DNA of 64,000 nucleotides from Symsagittifera roscoffensis (GCF_963678635.1 NC_087063.1:72501617-72565616); one strand, 5' to 3'; shown: positions 9,488-21,328, counted from the stretch's first letter. Numbers and translations are program-made. The notes: generated by a model from the sequence alone, not told the origin.

Positions 9488-12436
9488 TCAGTGGTTTTTA
9501 TTGGTCTGAATAAGAATTGTAACTAAAAGTAAAAGTATAAATAATCCGACTATAATCATTCGTTGAGATTCTTTTTTCTGTTGCTCTTCTTTCTTTCGTT
9601 TCTCTTCGGCCGTTTTTTTCTTCCGTAACTCCTCTAAAAAGTGTTCCTCTTCCTCCTCGAGTCGTTTTTGTCTCAACTCTTTTTCGCGCTCCTTCTTTTT
9701 GACTGTTTCCGGGTCATCTGACTTTTCGTTCAAAACATTTTTTCCGTCTTTATCCGTGTCGCCATTCTGTGATTTCGGCTCAGTCGCCAGTTTTTGATCC
9801 CTCGCTTTTTGCTTCTCGGTTCTGTTTCTCTCGAACCGTTCTCGCGCTGCTTTCCGTGGAGCACTTTCTTCTTTTTCTTGATTCTCACTGGCTGAGTTTT
9901 TGTCATCCGTTGGCGGTTCAGTTTCTGATTTCACAGCTTTCTCGGGACGCATATTAAGCGAAGAACTTTTATCAACGGTTTTGTCTTCGCTTGCGTCTTT
10001 TTCTTTCTCTTCTCGTTTTTTGTCGCCTCTTTCATCTCTTTGAGTTCGGTTGTTCTGTCTCTGTGCTTTGGGATCTAAACCATTTGCTGACGCTTTTTTC
10101 GTTTCAATTTTTTTGTCATTTGAATCATTTTCCCTCGACTTTGCTTGAGTGCTTCCGATTTTCTTGTCTACGAGAGAATTGCTTTCTGAAGACTCTTTTG
10201 CAGCTGATTCCGATTTAGTTTCATTTTCTGTCACTTGATTTGTTTTCTCATTCTGTTTTCCATCTCTTCTTGCTCGGTCGTTTCTCCGTTGTGCTCTTGT
10301 ATCTAACACTTCAGCTGTCGAATTACTTTGTTTTTCGGTTTTGCTGTCATTCGGCGGATTCTCTATCGGCTTTTTAGCCTCTGTATGCTTTTGCGTTCTT
10401 GAGCTAATCTCTTTTTCTGATTCTTTTTTATTAGAACTGCTTTTTGAATCTTCATTACGGGTTGCTGAATTTGGAGCTTGACTAGATGCATTTTCATTTT
10501 CAGGATGTTTGCCGGAAGTTTGCTTTTCTTTTTCTGCTCGCCGCTGAGCGTCCTTCAGCTCACGTTCTTTGCGTCTTTGAGCTCTCGTGTCCAAAATCTC
10601 TGAAGCAGATTCGACACTGTTTTCGGCCTGGGAAACGTTCGTCTGTACTTGGTTCATTTTCATCCCAATTACATTCTCTTGATCAGATGAATTTGTTTCC
10701 AACTTTTCGCCAATTTTTTCAGCTTTACTTGCAGTACTTCCCGAATTACCCATGGTAACATAATTTTGGTTCACGCCTAATTTTTCATCAGTTTTTGTTA
10801 ATTTTTGAGATGGTTTTTCTAACTTTTTGTCTTCAGATGATTTTTCCTTTTCTTTTTTCAAAACTGATTCTATCTTTTTGTTAACTCCAGTTGAACTTTT
10901 GTCGTCTGAAGTGTTTTTATTCGTACCTACAATTCCTCGCCCAGCTTCTGTTGTATTTATTTTATTCTTTTCTGCATTTTCTTTTGATGAAAGCTGGTTC
11001 ATTTTAATTTGGTTTTTGACCGAGTCATCTTGAGCCGCGTTATTATTCGGCGCGCTGGTAACTTCCGATTCTTTTGTATTTTTGGCTGTAATGTTCTTGT
11101 TCTGACTGGATGTTTCTGTCGTTTTTTCCGACTTCGTTTCCGTTTTTTCCGCTTCGTTTCTGTTATTTTGAGCTTCTTTCGTGATCTTATCGGCTATTGA
11201 TGAATTTGCAATTGAAGTTTTTTTTAATGTCTTCAACGGCTTTTGATCATTTTCAGCTTTAGTTTCTTCAAGTTTTTTGGAAAAAGCTCCAAATCTATCT
11301 GAAATTTTACTACTTTTTGAGGGAAATTTAGACGCATTTTTGGATTCAGTTTTATTGTCAGGGTCTGTTTCTCCAAGTTTATGGGTTTTTTCTTCTTTTT
11401 TGGTATCATTTGATTCGCAATTCGAGCTTTCATCTTTAGAACTCGAAGCTTTTTTGTTTCCAATGAGACCATTTTGTTTTTCATTTTCATTCAGAATATT
11501 TTTTTGCTCTTCAATTTTGTTCACGTTGGAATACAATCCTTGCTTTCTCATTCTTGGAGCTGAACTTTGAAGCTGAGCTTCTGAAGTTTGATCGATCGAA
11601 TCGTCAGTTATTACAATATCTGGAGTTTCGGGAGCTTTGAAACGTGGTTGTAAATTGTGCAGTGGTTCTTCAATTGCTTTTAAATTGTGCTTTGTAGAAT
11701 TTGGCAGTTTTAAACTGTCTAAATTCAAGCCTGTGTTCGCAGATCTATCTGCTTTTATGCTAATGGTATTTTCAGTCGCAATTCCTATTGGCTCAGAAGT
11801 GTTATCAGGAATTGTGCTAGGAGCGGGTGTATTTGAAAGACTTAGCCACGAATTAACATAGTCGAGATCTGTCGGTACGTCCGAAAACCAGCTATCAATT
11901 TTGCCCTCGCCAAAAAGCTCGGCTACGTCTAAATTTCTGCTAAATGCTGCTTCTGTGCAATCTGAACCAGCCGTTGAGGCGTTGTCCGAAAAAGGGCTCA
12001 ACAGCTGACCTTGAGATATGACCCCTAAGTCGTTTTCCTGAAATGATAGATGCCGCGACCTTCGCTTCTCGGCTGTGTCTGTCGTCTCGTAGAAGTTCCT
12101 TCTAATACCGACTTCGCTTGACTTCTTACGTTTTGACAAAATTTCCAAATTACGAATGATTTTTTCCTTCGGCTTGAAACGCATTTTCGGGAATTCGGTT
12201 ATGAGAGCATAAATTAAATTCCGTTCGGTTACATTTCGCACGGCTTTCGAAATAGGTTTCGGTTCGTTTGTGATGCATTCGACGAGAGCGGTTTTCACTT
12301 CGTCGAATGTCACCGAAGCGCCTCGTTTGTATGCAAAAATGAGGTTTAAAAGAGAGGGTAAGTCTACCTTCCACACGACACGAGATCGGCGTCGTTCGGG
12401 TAACACAGCATCGTCTGTGTCGCTCTCGCTCGCCAT
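9488..12436 (-). CDS. Nested single-exon gene: 982-residue charged, low-complexity, tail-anchored protein of unknown function
   Basis: One uninterrupted frame of 982 codons in DNA that otherwise breaks every 60-100 codons is decisive for coding. The start ATG (12436-12434) sits in AAAAATGG, a good animal start context, and the ORF ends in TGA. Residues about 1-110 look foldable (M-A-S-E-S-D-T-D-D, then V-V-W-K-V-D-L-P-S-L-L-N-L-I-F). Residues about 140-215 are acidic. About 260-900 is K/E/S/N-rich and probably disordered. About 900-958 is an E/K/R-rich helix or coiled coil. Residues about 960-977 form one hydrophobic segment, MIIVGLFILLLLVTILIQ, followed by only T-N-K-N-H, so the protein should be a C-tail anchor with its bulk in the cytosol (ER, outer mitochondrial or nuclear envelope). 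A motif L-D-x-[RK]-A-Q-R recurs near residues 613, 711 and 788. Codons are AT-rich, unlike the surrounding RhoGEF exons. It lies within a RhoGEF intron on the same strand. No family recognised; no canonical AATAAA or poly-A tract was seen just after the stop. Confidence 0.85.
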   Translation of the reverse strand: MASESDTDDAVLPERRRSRVVWKVDLPSLLNLIFAYKRGASVTFDEVKTALVECITNEPKPISKAVRNVTERNLIYALITEFPKMRFKPKEKIIRNLEILSKRKKSSEVGIRRNFYETTDTAEKRRSRHLSFQENDLGVISQGQLLSPFSDNASTAGSDCTEAAFSRNLDVAELFGEGKIDSWFSDVPTDLDYVNSWLSLSNTPAPSTIPDNTSEPIGIATENTISIKADRSANTGLNLDSLKLPNSTKHNLKAIEEPLHNLQPRFKAPETPDIVITDDSIDQTSEAQLQSSAPRMRKQGLYSNVNKIEEQKNILNENEKQNGLIGNKKASSSKDESSNCESNDTKKEEKTHKLGETDPDNKTESKNASKFPSKSSKISDRFGAFSKKLEETKAENDQKPLKTLKKTSIANSSIADKITKEAQNNRNEAEKTETKSEKTTETSSQNKNITAKNTKESEVTSAPNNNAAQDDSVKNQIKMNQLSSKENAEKNKINTTEAGRGIVGTNKNTSDDKSSTGVNKKIESVLKKEKEKSSEDKKLEKPSQKLTKTDEKLGVNQNYVTMGNSGSTASKAEKIGEKLETNSSDQENVIGMKMNQVQTNVSQAENSVESASEILDTRAQRRKERELKDAQRRAEKEKQTSGKHPENENASSQAPNSATRNEDSKSSSNKKESEKEISSRTQKHTEAKKPIENPPNDSKTEKQSNSTAEVLDTRAQRRNDRARRDGKQNEKTNQVTENETKSESAAKESSESNSLVDKKIGSTQAKSRENDSNDKKIETKKASANGLDPKAQRQNNRTQRDERGDKKREEKEKDASEDKTVDKSSSLNMRPEKAVKSETEPPTDDKNSASENQEKEESAPRKAARERFERNRTEKQKARDQKLATEPKSQNGDTDKDGKNVLNEKSDDPETVKKKEREKELRQKRLEEEEEHFLEELRKKKTAEEKRKKEEQQKKESQRMIIVGLFILLLLVTILIQTNKNH

Positions 12437-12768
12437 TTTTCTAATTTTTTGGTAGAAAAGTTAACCAACTATCAAAAATTCTTCAAACTGGACTACTTTC
12501 ATTCAATTGTCCATGTAAATGGTTTTTTGAATAGTTTAAAATGTATTTTTTCATCTTTCAGATTGTTTATGTTTCTGAACAGATATTGGATCAACCGTAC
12601 AATTTCACCTCAAATCAATTTAGGAGGGATAAAATACCGGTATAAAATAGCTGTTCCGTATAAAAAGTTTTCTTGTTTTGTATATTCTGCGCACTTGTTT
12701 GAAGTTAAAATTTTACGCGGAATTAAATTTCAGAATTAGTACATGATTGCAGTGGACATTCTACGGTA

Positions 12769-13699
12769 CCCGTATTGACAAGAAATGAATTACATGCAAT
12801 TTTAAACTGATAATGTAGCGGAGACTTAAAAAAATTGATTTGAACCGATATAAAATTGATTTAGTTTAACACAAAAATGTTGCTTGAAAATCAATTTAAA
12901 TCGATTCTAAATCGATTTAAATTCTTTTCTGTAAGCGTTTTTGGTTTCATTTTCCTACGAATTTGAATAGCGATTAAAGCCACTTCAAATCGATTTTAAA
13001 CTACTTTTTTGTCTACCCATTTTTGCATAATACCTACATAATATGTATGTACTATGCAAAAAAATGGGTAGACAAAAAAGTAGTAAAATATTAATTTGAA
13101 TCGGCTTTAGCCGATTTTATTGTTATCAGGTTTTCTAGACTATCAAACAACTAAGAAAGGGTGGAAATAACTTTTTAATATATGCTTTTAATTTGAGTTT
13201 TTGTTTTGATGTTTGGCCTGAAAATAAGCTGAGGATAACTACTATCTACATTTTCTGCTGCAAAATTTTTTTTCTTATTTGATGTTTTCAATTATATGGT
13301 GTTTGCTCATAAATGTTGAGATTTGAATGTTGATAATAAAAATGACATTTGAAAAATCTTTGCTCAGCATGAAAAGGTACAAAACGGCGGTACAAAATTC
13401 TCCTGCAGTGACTCTTGCTCTGTAGCTTTCCTTAAGATTTTCTTGAGTAGAAAAGTGTGCTAAAGCTTTGAATCTAAAAATAGTTATGTTAAATCAATAT
13501 AGTTGAGATTTCGACAAAAATCTATTTTAAAGCCATTTTTTGAGCAAAAAAAATATTTTTGTTTATCGTAAAATCCATTTAAAACATTCTAAATCGATTT
13601 ACGCATCTAAATGGGCTACCCTATATTGATTTCTATACAGTATTTTATCTGTATAAAATCGATTCAAACCGATGTAAAACTAAAATTTATCAGTGCGGG
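12769..13699. mobile_element. Candidate TA-inserting palindromic element (Tc1/mariner-like MITE)
   Basis: It starts CCCGTATTGACAA and ends, read in reverse, CCCGCACTGATAA. Both ends are bordered by TA (12767-12768 and 13700-13701), consistent with a TA target duplication. Interior ends carry repeated AAATCGATTT and GATTCAAACCGAT motifs in inverted arrangement, and a long palindrome lies at 12971-13118. There is no transposase. Class assignment is inferred. Confidence 0.5.
12971..13118. repeat. Long hairpin (arms about 60 bases, small palindromic loop)
   Basis: Inner arms ACTACTTTTTTGTCTACCCA (from 13000) and TGGGTAGACAAAAAAGTAGT (to 13084) are perfect reverse complements. Outer arms continue imperfectly (CGATTAAAGCCACTTCAAAT against ATTTGAATCGGCTTTAGCCG). 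The loop contains ACATAATATGTATGT. Confidence 0.9.
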
Positions 13700-14749
13700 T
13701 AGGTCACTTAAGGGGAAAATGTACGGTTGATCTCAGGTATTTTCCAATCTTTTGAAGAAATTTTGTCAATATTTTGAATATAAATTTTCATAGTATGGAC
13801 TTTTCTCACGAATTCTTATAACTAGAAACTTCAGATAAATTCAATAATGAGCTCTGCGGAAATCTGATTTTAGATTTCAATTAAGTTTATTTCAAGGCCT
13901 TCTAAGCCAAGATATTGCTCAAAAGGAAATGCTTTAACTGTAAAACAATTTTGCCGCAAGCTGGCTTTATTGAGACCGGGTGCATTGCATTTTCTTTGAA
14001 TTATGATCAGTTTCTAAATTGTGTTTAAACTTTATGAGAGCTTTTTTACGGTCCGATAATTCAGATACGTAAATTGAATCTGAAGTTGAAAATACAGTTC
14101 CTTTGGTATAGCTTAAAGGCAAACAGCAGCAAAATTATGAAGAAATCAACAAAGAAATTGTAAAACTGCGCTTTTAACTTGAAGGACTAACATAAATCTA
14201 TTGATCCGTAGACAGCTACACTTCCTGCGCTTGTGAAGTCAATTTATGAAAATATCTACAGAAAAGTTAAATTTCAGGGAAAAGTAGAGGAATTCACAGT
14301 GATTTAATTCTTTGAGCCGTTTTGGCTGGAAAATTTGAAGGCAAATGTTCAAATTATTTTCCTAAACATAGTTACAACTACATATAAGATTACCGCCCAG
14401 GCAGCAGAATGCCAAACTTGACCAATATCGCGCCTCTTTGGTGCTTCAGGCAAGGTCTTACATGTCTCGACCAATTTGTCAACAGCGGTCGTCAAACCGA
14501 GAAACGAAACCGTCTACGTTTCTAAAGAATTAAATTTAAAACGAAACTTCAAACAAACAAAAAATAAACTCAATTCACTCTTTTGATCAAACTAGAAAAA
14601 GTTACAGCCTTAGCTGTGTTTCTTCAATTTTTTGAGCGAAGTAAAATGAGTGCACCGTGGTTCCAATGGTTGCGGTCGCTGCAACTTTATAAAAGGTCAC
14701 AACCTTCGAAAAAAAATCGCTTAAAAAATTCGATTTAACTCACATTGTA

Positions 14750-17700
14750 AAAATATGATCACAAAAACAAAATTGAAAACATATTTCTAGACAGAGTAGA
14801 ATAAATTCAATATTGCAGCCCTGCCCAAGTTCTTATCGCTGTTATAGACCACTGAGATTTGAATACCTTTGAATAAGTGGTGCCATATTTTATGGTCTTT
14901 GCAGTAACGAAATGATTCCCTGCTTTTCTTTTCTATAATACCTGTGGCTTTTGCCTCCTACCTTAAATTAGCTGAAAACCTGAACAAACATTCAGACTAA
15001 CAAATATTCTTGGATTTATATGTTCAAGCAAGTTTAGGATTGCGTCGTTTTTATTATAAGTTCTGAGCCTGATCGGCATGAAAAGCCATAGCAGAAAATC
15101 CATAGCAAAAATTACTGATTTTTTTTTTAAATATCGGCTATCGAAATTCAAAAAAAAAGTACTCAAGGCCCCAAAACTGCTGTTTAATCCAATATTCGAA
15201 GAAAGTGAATTATTTTTTTTGTGCTCGGGATGTTTTTTCTCCAGACAAATTTCGAAATTTTATTTGGCTATTTTCGATAAAATTTTCATATCACCCAAAT
15301 TTTATTGTTTTTACGAACTGTTTTCGAAGGACACTTGAGGTATGCAAACAAAAGAAGTTCGAGCGGAGTTTATTTCTTGTAAAGTTAAGGAGGCTTAACG
15401 GTTGTAAACTTAGCCAATTTGAAATATTCAGTTAGCGATTTCGTTTTTGCTATAAACGCGTGAGCGAAAACTTAATCCATACTAAAAATTGCTGCAAATT
15501 GGGTTGAAACATGCTATGTGGTCTTAATAAAACTTTATTATATGCAAAAAAATTATATCACGTTATAATTTACATGGCGTCTGTGGGATGGTTTTCAAAA
15601 AAAGTTCAAAATCGTTGAAACTTTTAATTTTGAAAATTTCATCATTTTTAAAAAGAAAACTACTCATAGACATTAAAAGTCGAAATATTCAAGGAATTGT
15701 TCTGATACGACGGTCTTGTTGAATTTTAAGAAAAAATTAGGATAAACTTTTGTGATAAAGTTAGATATCATTTGGTTTTTTTAGTTTTCGTGGCTGGAAA
15801 GCGCAATTCGCCCCTCTTTTAAACTTGAATTGAATTTTAAAAAAATGAAATTTTTAGCCACAAAAAATCAAATTTCGAAAGAAGGAATTTCAAAACTTTT
15901 TCTTGTAAAAAATCAAATATGGCTGGAATATGGATGTTTAAGGCAAGCAATCTCTTAGCAGGTCCGAATTAAGGGTAAAAATTAAAAAGATTAAAACATT
16001 GGCTGAAACTGGAGACAAAAAAAGCTACTAACGAGCGCTTGCCTCCTAAAGATTTCATTTTTATTTTTTCAATTCATTATTTTATATGGCTAGCAAAAGC
16101 AATGTCTTTTTAAAACTTCCTTTTCTGCACTTGTTTCTGTTTTTACTTTCATTTTCAATTTGCAATTATCGGCAATTAAACTCGCGCGCTTCTGTTCTTT
16201 AGTACCATCAATCTAAAAAATAATGAATTGACAGCGTGACATTACAAAAATTGTTGCTTAAAATAGTGTTTCACTGTTTTTTTATTCATAAGTTTCTCGA
16301 ATATACTTTTCATGTTTTACGCATATCATTTTGCCATTAAAAAAGAAGACGGCTAAAAAAATAAAAAAGTTCAAATGGAAAGAAAAATCTTCAAATAGCG
16401 CTAAATTGAAAAAAATAACTAGAGTGAATCGCAAGACAAAGAATGCGTACAACTAATAATGAATGCGCAGAGATTGTTCAAAAAAAATTTATCCGGTTTT
16501 CCGAAAAAAGGGTTCGGCAAAAACATTTAACTTAAAAATTTTTACTTAAACTGGCCATAACAGTTTTTTGGCACAGTGTGTGAATTTTCGATATCTCAGG
16601 GTAAATTTTCGATGAAATGCTGGAAAGTTCTTGAAATAAATTTTGAAAAACAACGTGCAGCAAGCTTAATTTGCCGTGCAAATAATCATCTGATCAATCG
16701 AAAGTAGTATCTATTGTTTTTGCATTCGTTCAAAAAACCAAATTAGAGCCATTACTCATTGGCACGTCTTGAGATTGTTCTTGAAATGCCCCCGTTTTTA
16801 CTTCTTCGTAACAGAAAAAATGACCACCGTTTATGTGGAGAAGTGCCATTGTCCAAATTTCTCTGACACTGTCTAAATATGATCACAAAAACACAATTGA
16901 AACATATTTCTAGACAGTAAAACAATATCAAAATTCTAGCACTGCCCAATCTCTTATCGCGGTTTTTACCACTCAGGTTTGAATACCTTTGGATAAGTGA
17001 GGCCATATTTTTAACGTCTTTGCAGTAAAGATACTGCAAAGATTTGCAGTAAAGAAACAATACCCTGCTTTTCTTTTCTGTAATACCTGTGGCCTACCTT
17101 TGTTGGCTACCCCAGCTTAAATGAGCTGAAGACGTGAACAAAAATGAAGACTGAAGACGTTCTTGGATTATATTTTTTAAACAATTTTTGTATTGCATCG
17201 GCATGAAAAAACAAAAGAGAAAATCGAAAAAATGTCAATGAATGCAAACAAACCACCAAAAAATTACTTTTTTTAAACATCAACTCTTCTATTTCAAAAA
17301 AGAATACAAATAACTCTACAACTTTCTGCTCCGACTTTTGAAGGAAGTGCCGTATTTGATGGAATCAGAAAATTTTTTCTCCGGAAAAATTCGGCTTTGT
17401 ATTTATCTATTTTGATAGATTTTTGATATCATCCGAAAATTGTTATTTTTTCGAAGGTTTTTTGAAGTATGCAAAGAGAAGAAGTTCGACCTAACTTTTT
17501 TTTGTATAGTTAATGGAGGTTAAAGTTTGTAAATTTGGTCATTTTGAAGTATTTAACGAGCAATTTTGTTCTTGCTATCAACGCGTGAGCGGAAACTTAA
17601 TCCATAAAAGAAATTACTCGAATTGGGTTGAGACATGCTATTTGGTCTGATTAAATTTTTACTATATGCAAAAATTATATCACTTTATAATTTACATTGT

Positions 17701-18050
17701 TTCTATGGGATGATTTTCAAAAAAAATTGGACTAGTTCAGAAACAATTAAACTTTTTTGGAAAATTTTAAATTCTTTAAAGCAAAACCTACTCCAGATGA
17801 ATTATAAGTCAAAACAAAAAAGTTTCTACCGAGAGCTCGCCACATAAATAGTTGCAAATTTCCATTCATTGCAAATTTACATAAATGGCAAAAACAACGT
17901 CCTCTGAAAACTTCCTTTTTTGCAGTAGTTTCTATTTTTTTTTCTTTTATTTGTCATTTTTGATTTGCAATTATTGGCAACAAAACTTGTGCACTTCTGT
18001 TTTTTAGTACCATCAATCTAAGAAACAATGAATTGAAAGCCTGACATTAA
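14750..18050. repeat. Old tandem duplication of about 2.1 kb (14750-16250 and 16870-18050)
   Basis: Corresponding blocks run in the same order: ATATGATCACAAAAACA...TTTCTAGACAG (14753 and 16878), CCCTGCTTTTCTTTTCT (14920 and 17063), GGGTTGA.ACATGCTAT (15502 and 17624), and TAGTACCATCAATCTAA (16200 and 18005). The copies differ by many substitutions and indels, so the event is old. Within each is a decayed family A element (about 15215-15723 and 17380-17740). Confidence 0.75.
15215..15723 (+). mobile_element. Family A element, highly decayed
   Basis: It retains GTGCTCGGGATG...CAGACAAATTTCGA at the left, GCGTGAGCGAAAACTTAATCC and ACATGGCGTCTGTGGGATGG inside, and CTGATACGACGGTCTTGTTG at the right, in the same order as young copies. 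Confidence 0.6.
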
Positions 18051-18303
18051 CCTAAATTTCTACCTAAGAGTAATGCTCTACTGCTGTTTTCCTACATGAG
18101 TTTCCAGAATCATTTTTGAAAATTAACGCATTTCAATTTGTCATTAAAGAAGAAGACGACCTAAATATTCAAAAAATCAAATAAAACGTCAAAAAACTCA
18201 AAATTTAATGTCCGGTAGGATCCATATTACAAATCCGATATATCCAAAATTTGGGTCGAATGTTGGAAAAACATCTGATCAGCTGTTTCTCCTTAAAATT
18301 TTG

Positions 18304-19075
18304 GCGCAATATTCAAAAAAGAGCTCGAGTAAATCGCATGTCAAAAATTTGCGTACAGCTATGCATGAATGTGCACAGAATATTCAAATTAAGGTTTTCC
18401 ATCGAGTTTTCTGCCAAAAAACATCAACAAGGTTTCGGCAAAAACAAATAACTTAGTAATTTCACCTAATTTGAATATAGCAGTTTGAAACAGAAAACAA
18501 TCGATATAACTAGGCTGCTTGCATATCATGTAAATCAGGGCAAAATCTCTAAATCGGCATCGAACAATTTAGTCGGCATCGATTAGATTTTTTTTTTAAT
18601 TTTGCAACCATAATTTTTGACCATATCTTGCATCAAATGTGAAAGTCTGATTCGTGCAAAATTAATAAGACCAAACAAATTGCCCAAACTTTGCGCAATA
18701 TTCAAAAAAGAGCTCGAGTAAATCGCATGTCAAAAATTTGCGTACAGCTATGCATGAATGTGCACAGAATATTCAAATTAAGGTTTTCCATCGAGTTTTC
18801 TGCCAAAAAACATCAACAAGGTTTCGTCAAAAACAAATAACTTAGTAATTTCACCTAATTTGGATATAGCAGTTTGAAACAGAAAACAATCGATACAACT
18901 AGGCTGCTTGCATATCATGTAAATCAGGGCAAAATCTCTAAATCGGCGTCGAACAATTTAGTATGCATCGATTAGATTTTTTTTTAAATTTTGCAACCAT
19001 AATTTTTGACCATATCTTGCATCAAATGTGAAAGTCTGATTCGTGCAAAATTAATAAGACCAAACAAATGGCCCA
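18304..19075. repeat. Recent tandem duplication, 389-bp unit, two copies
   Basis: Copy 1 (18304-18692) and copy 2 (18693 to about 19075) begin GCGCAATATTCAAAAAAGAG and differ at only a few positions (for example TTTCGGC/TTTCGTC, GATATAAC/GATACAAC, GGCATCG/GGCGTCG, GTCGGCATC/GTATGCATC). The unit is AT-rich, with no gene. Confidence 0.95.
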
Positions 19076-20607
19076 AATTCAACGGTTTTTTTAGTGAGGG
19101 GTCTTTTGCTCGGCATAAATAATTCGCGCTAGGCCTTCAAGATCATAAAAAAATTTCACATCCCTCGAAAATCATTCAATGTCCAAATTAAAAATCTTCA
19201 AACCCCCAGAATAAATTTTAAAAAAATCAAATTGAACTCAGTGAGTCGAACTCATCAATGAGTTTTTAAATTTTTTGATAAAATCAATGAATTTGAACGA
19301 CAAATTTTGACTAAATAAATAAGCACCAAAAGCATAAATGTTCCTCATTTTTTAAAAAAAAGTCCGAATATGTTCTCTTAATGTGCCCACTTAAAAGTAA
19401 TCAAAAAAGAAAGATCGTCAAAGAAGAGAAGCAGTATTTTTTTACTTTGAAGTTTTATAATGACGTCGAAAATGTTTGAAACGTTTAAAAACGTTTTAGG
19501 GCAGTTTTGGACTTTCGTCTCGACCGTTAATCGTCTCCGATTCAAAACAGTTTTCCAGCGCTGATAGTGTAAGTGTGCTGATTTTTTGATATCTCAGAGT
19601 AAATTTTTGACAAAAATGTGGAAAATTGAATGAAAAAAAAATCAAGAAAAAAGTGCAGTAAGCTTAAAAAAATCATTTGCCCTGAAATATTTCAGCAGAT
19701 CAAGCGTAAGTAGTATCCATAAATTTTGCATTTTATCAAAAACCCAAATTACAGCCATAACTTATCGGTAATTCGTCGCTGAAAACGTTGTTGCTATTGA
19801 TATGCTTTGTCGATTAATACTGATGTTATTTGTAACTTGAATCAAGTCTTAGCTATACAAATTGATAAACTGTCAGAAGATACGTATATTTAAATTATAT
19901 AAAAAATTGACTCCCGGATCGCTCAAACGGCGCCAATGGCTCGACCCCTGGATCTTTTTTCACCAACCCTAAAAGTTTTCCGAAAGCATTTTTCGTGCCA
20001 ATACAATCCAAGTTTGCTGCCTCTACATTATTCCTACTTTCCAAAAATTTTCTGAGGCGACAAATGTCTGCCAAAGTAGGAGCGTTTTTGCCATAGTTTT
20101 TTCAGAAAGTTCGGAAAACCAAGTTTTTTATTTGAAAATGTCGAGAAAATCTGCACGTCTCGAGAAACCTCTTGACGTGCCCTCTTTTTCACTTCTTCAG
20201 AATAGAAAAAATTACCATCGTTCATTTGAAGAAGTGACATTGGCCAAATTTCTATAAAATGCAATATTTTTAGCCGGCTTCTCTCAACTCTGAGAATATT
20301 TTGGAAAATTTTCTTTCATATTAGTACATCCAGCACTCTATATTTATCTTGAGAGGTCAGCAGTATGTTGATTTTTCACCTTTCGTATTGCATAAATTCA
20401 AATTAATTGATATTATGAGGGTTATGCTCTATCACACTCGTCAAATGCACAAACCAAGCATCGAATTGGAGTATATGACTTGAAATTAATTAAAATTGAG
20501 TATTTTAAGGCAATGTCGGCAAAAATTTTTGAAAATTTGACCCCTCCTCCTCAAAAAATCATGCATCTGCTCACGACCAGAATAATATTTCACCCAAAAA
20601 ATTTCTC

Positions 20608-21328
20608 CCCGGCTTGATTTTCAAGCAAAAAAGTTAATCATACAATTCCACACAAAAAACGCTCATCATACAATACCTTGCATGGGTGCAATAGAAAAAA
20701 TTTTCTTATACAATTTCCACTTATGAAAATTGTATAATAAGCATTTTTTCCGAAGTTTTTTTTCTCAAAGCCTTTTAAAATTTTTTAGACTAGTTTAAAT
20801 GAGAATAAACTTTCTGATTAAATGAGATTATATTGGCCATCAATAACCTCATTTTTGGACAAAACTGCTTATCATGCAATGCAAAATTTTCAAAAAAGCT
20901 TAATAAACATTTGTTCCTATGAAAAAATAGTTCAAAAGTTTTTCACAAATTGTTTTTAGGTAAATTCAAATGTGCATAACTTGGTAACTATCTGCTGTCT
21001 CTAAGTTGAGTGGTAAACATACAGGAACTACTGTAGCAGAGATCAAATCTCTAAAGATTTCTGGTTTTTTTTATCCTGAGAGACTGGCACGTTGCGCTGG
21101 GCTAAGATTTAAATTTTGCCTAATTTCATTTCTTTGATTTGGTTAATCAAAAAATTCAATTTTTTTTCAATTTTCGTCAATGAGATTGAATGGAAAAATG
21201 TTTATCATAAAATTGCATTGAAAAGAAAAAATGCTATTTTCGTTTTAAAAAATCTATAAACTTGAATGAGAAGCATTTTTTCCATGGTATGGAATTGTTT
21301 TTGTTTGATAAGCTTTTTGCAAATCGGG
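20608..21328. repeat. ACAATTCCAT/AATTGTATGATAAGC-type element
   Basis: It contains several ATCATACAATTCCA and AAAATTGTATAATAAGCATT motifs in both orientations. Ends read CCCGGCTTGATTTTC and, reversed, CCCGATTTGCAAAAAGC. It shares these with the element at 39324-40285. No target duplication is evident. Confidence 0.4.

Noticed and set aside
10486-12374. Several plus-strand and other-frame ORFs (10486-10758, 11009-11200, 11277-11570, 11233-11490 and others)
   Set aside because: Shadows of the 982-codon minus-strand ORF.
12600-12680. TATTTTATA-like sequences upstream of the nested gene as a TATA box
   Set aside because: Such strings are common by chance in this AT-rich DNA, and no start-site evidence is available.
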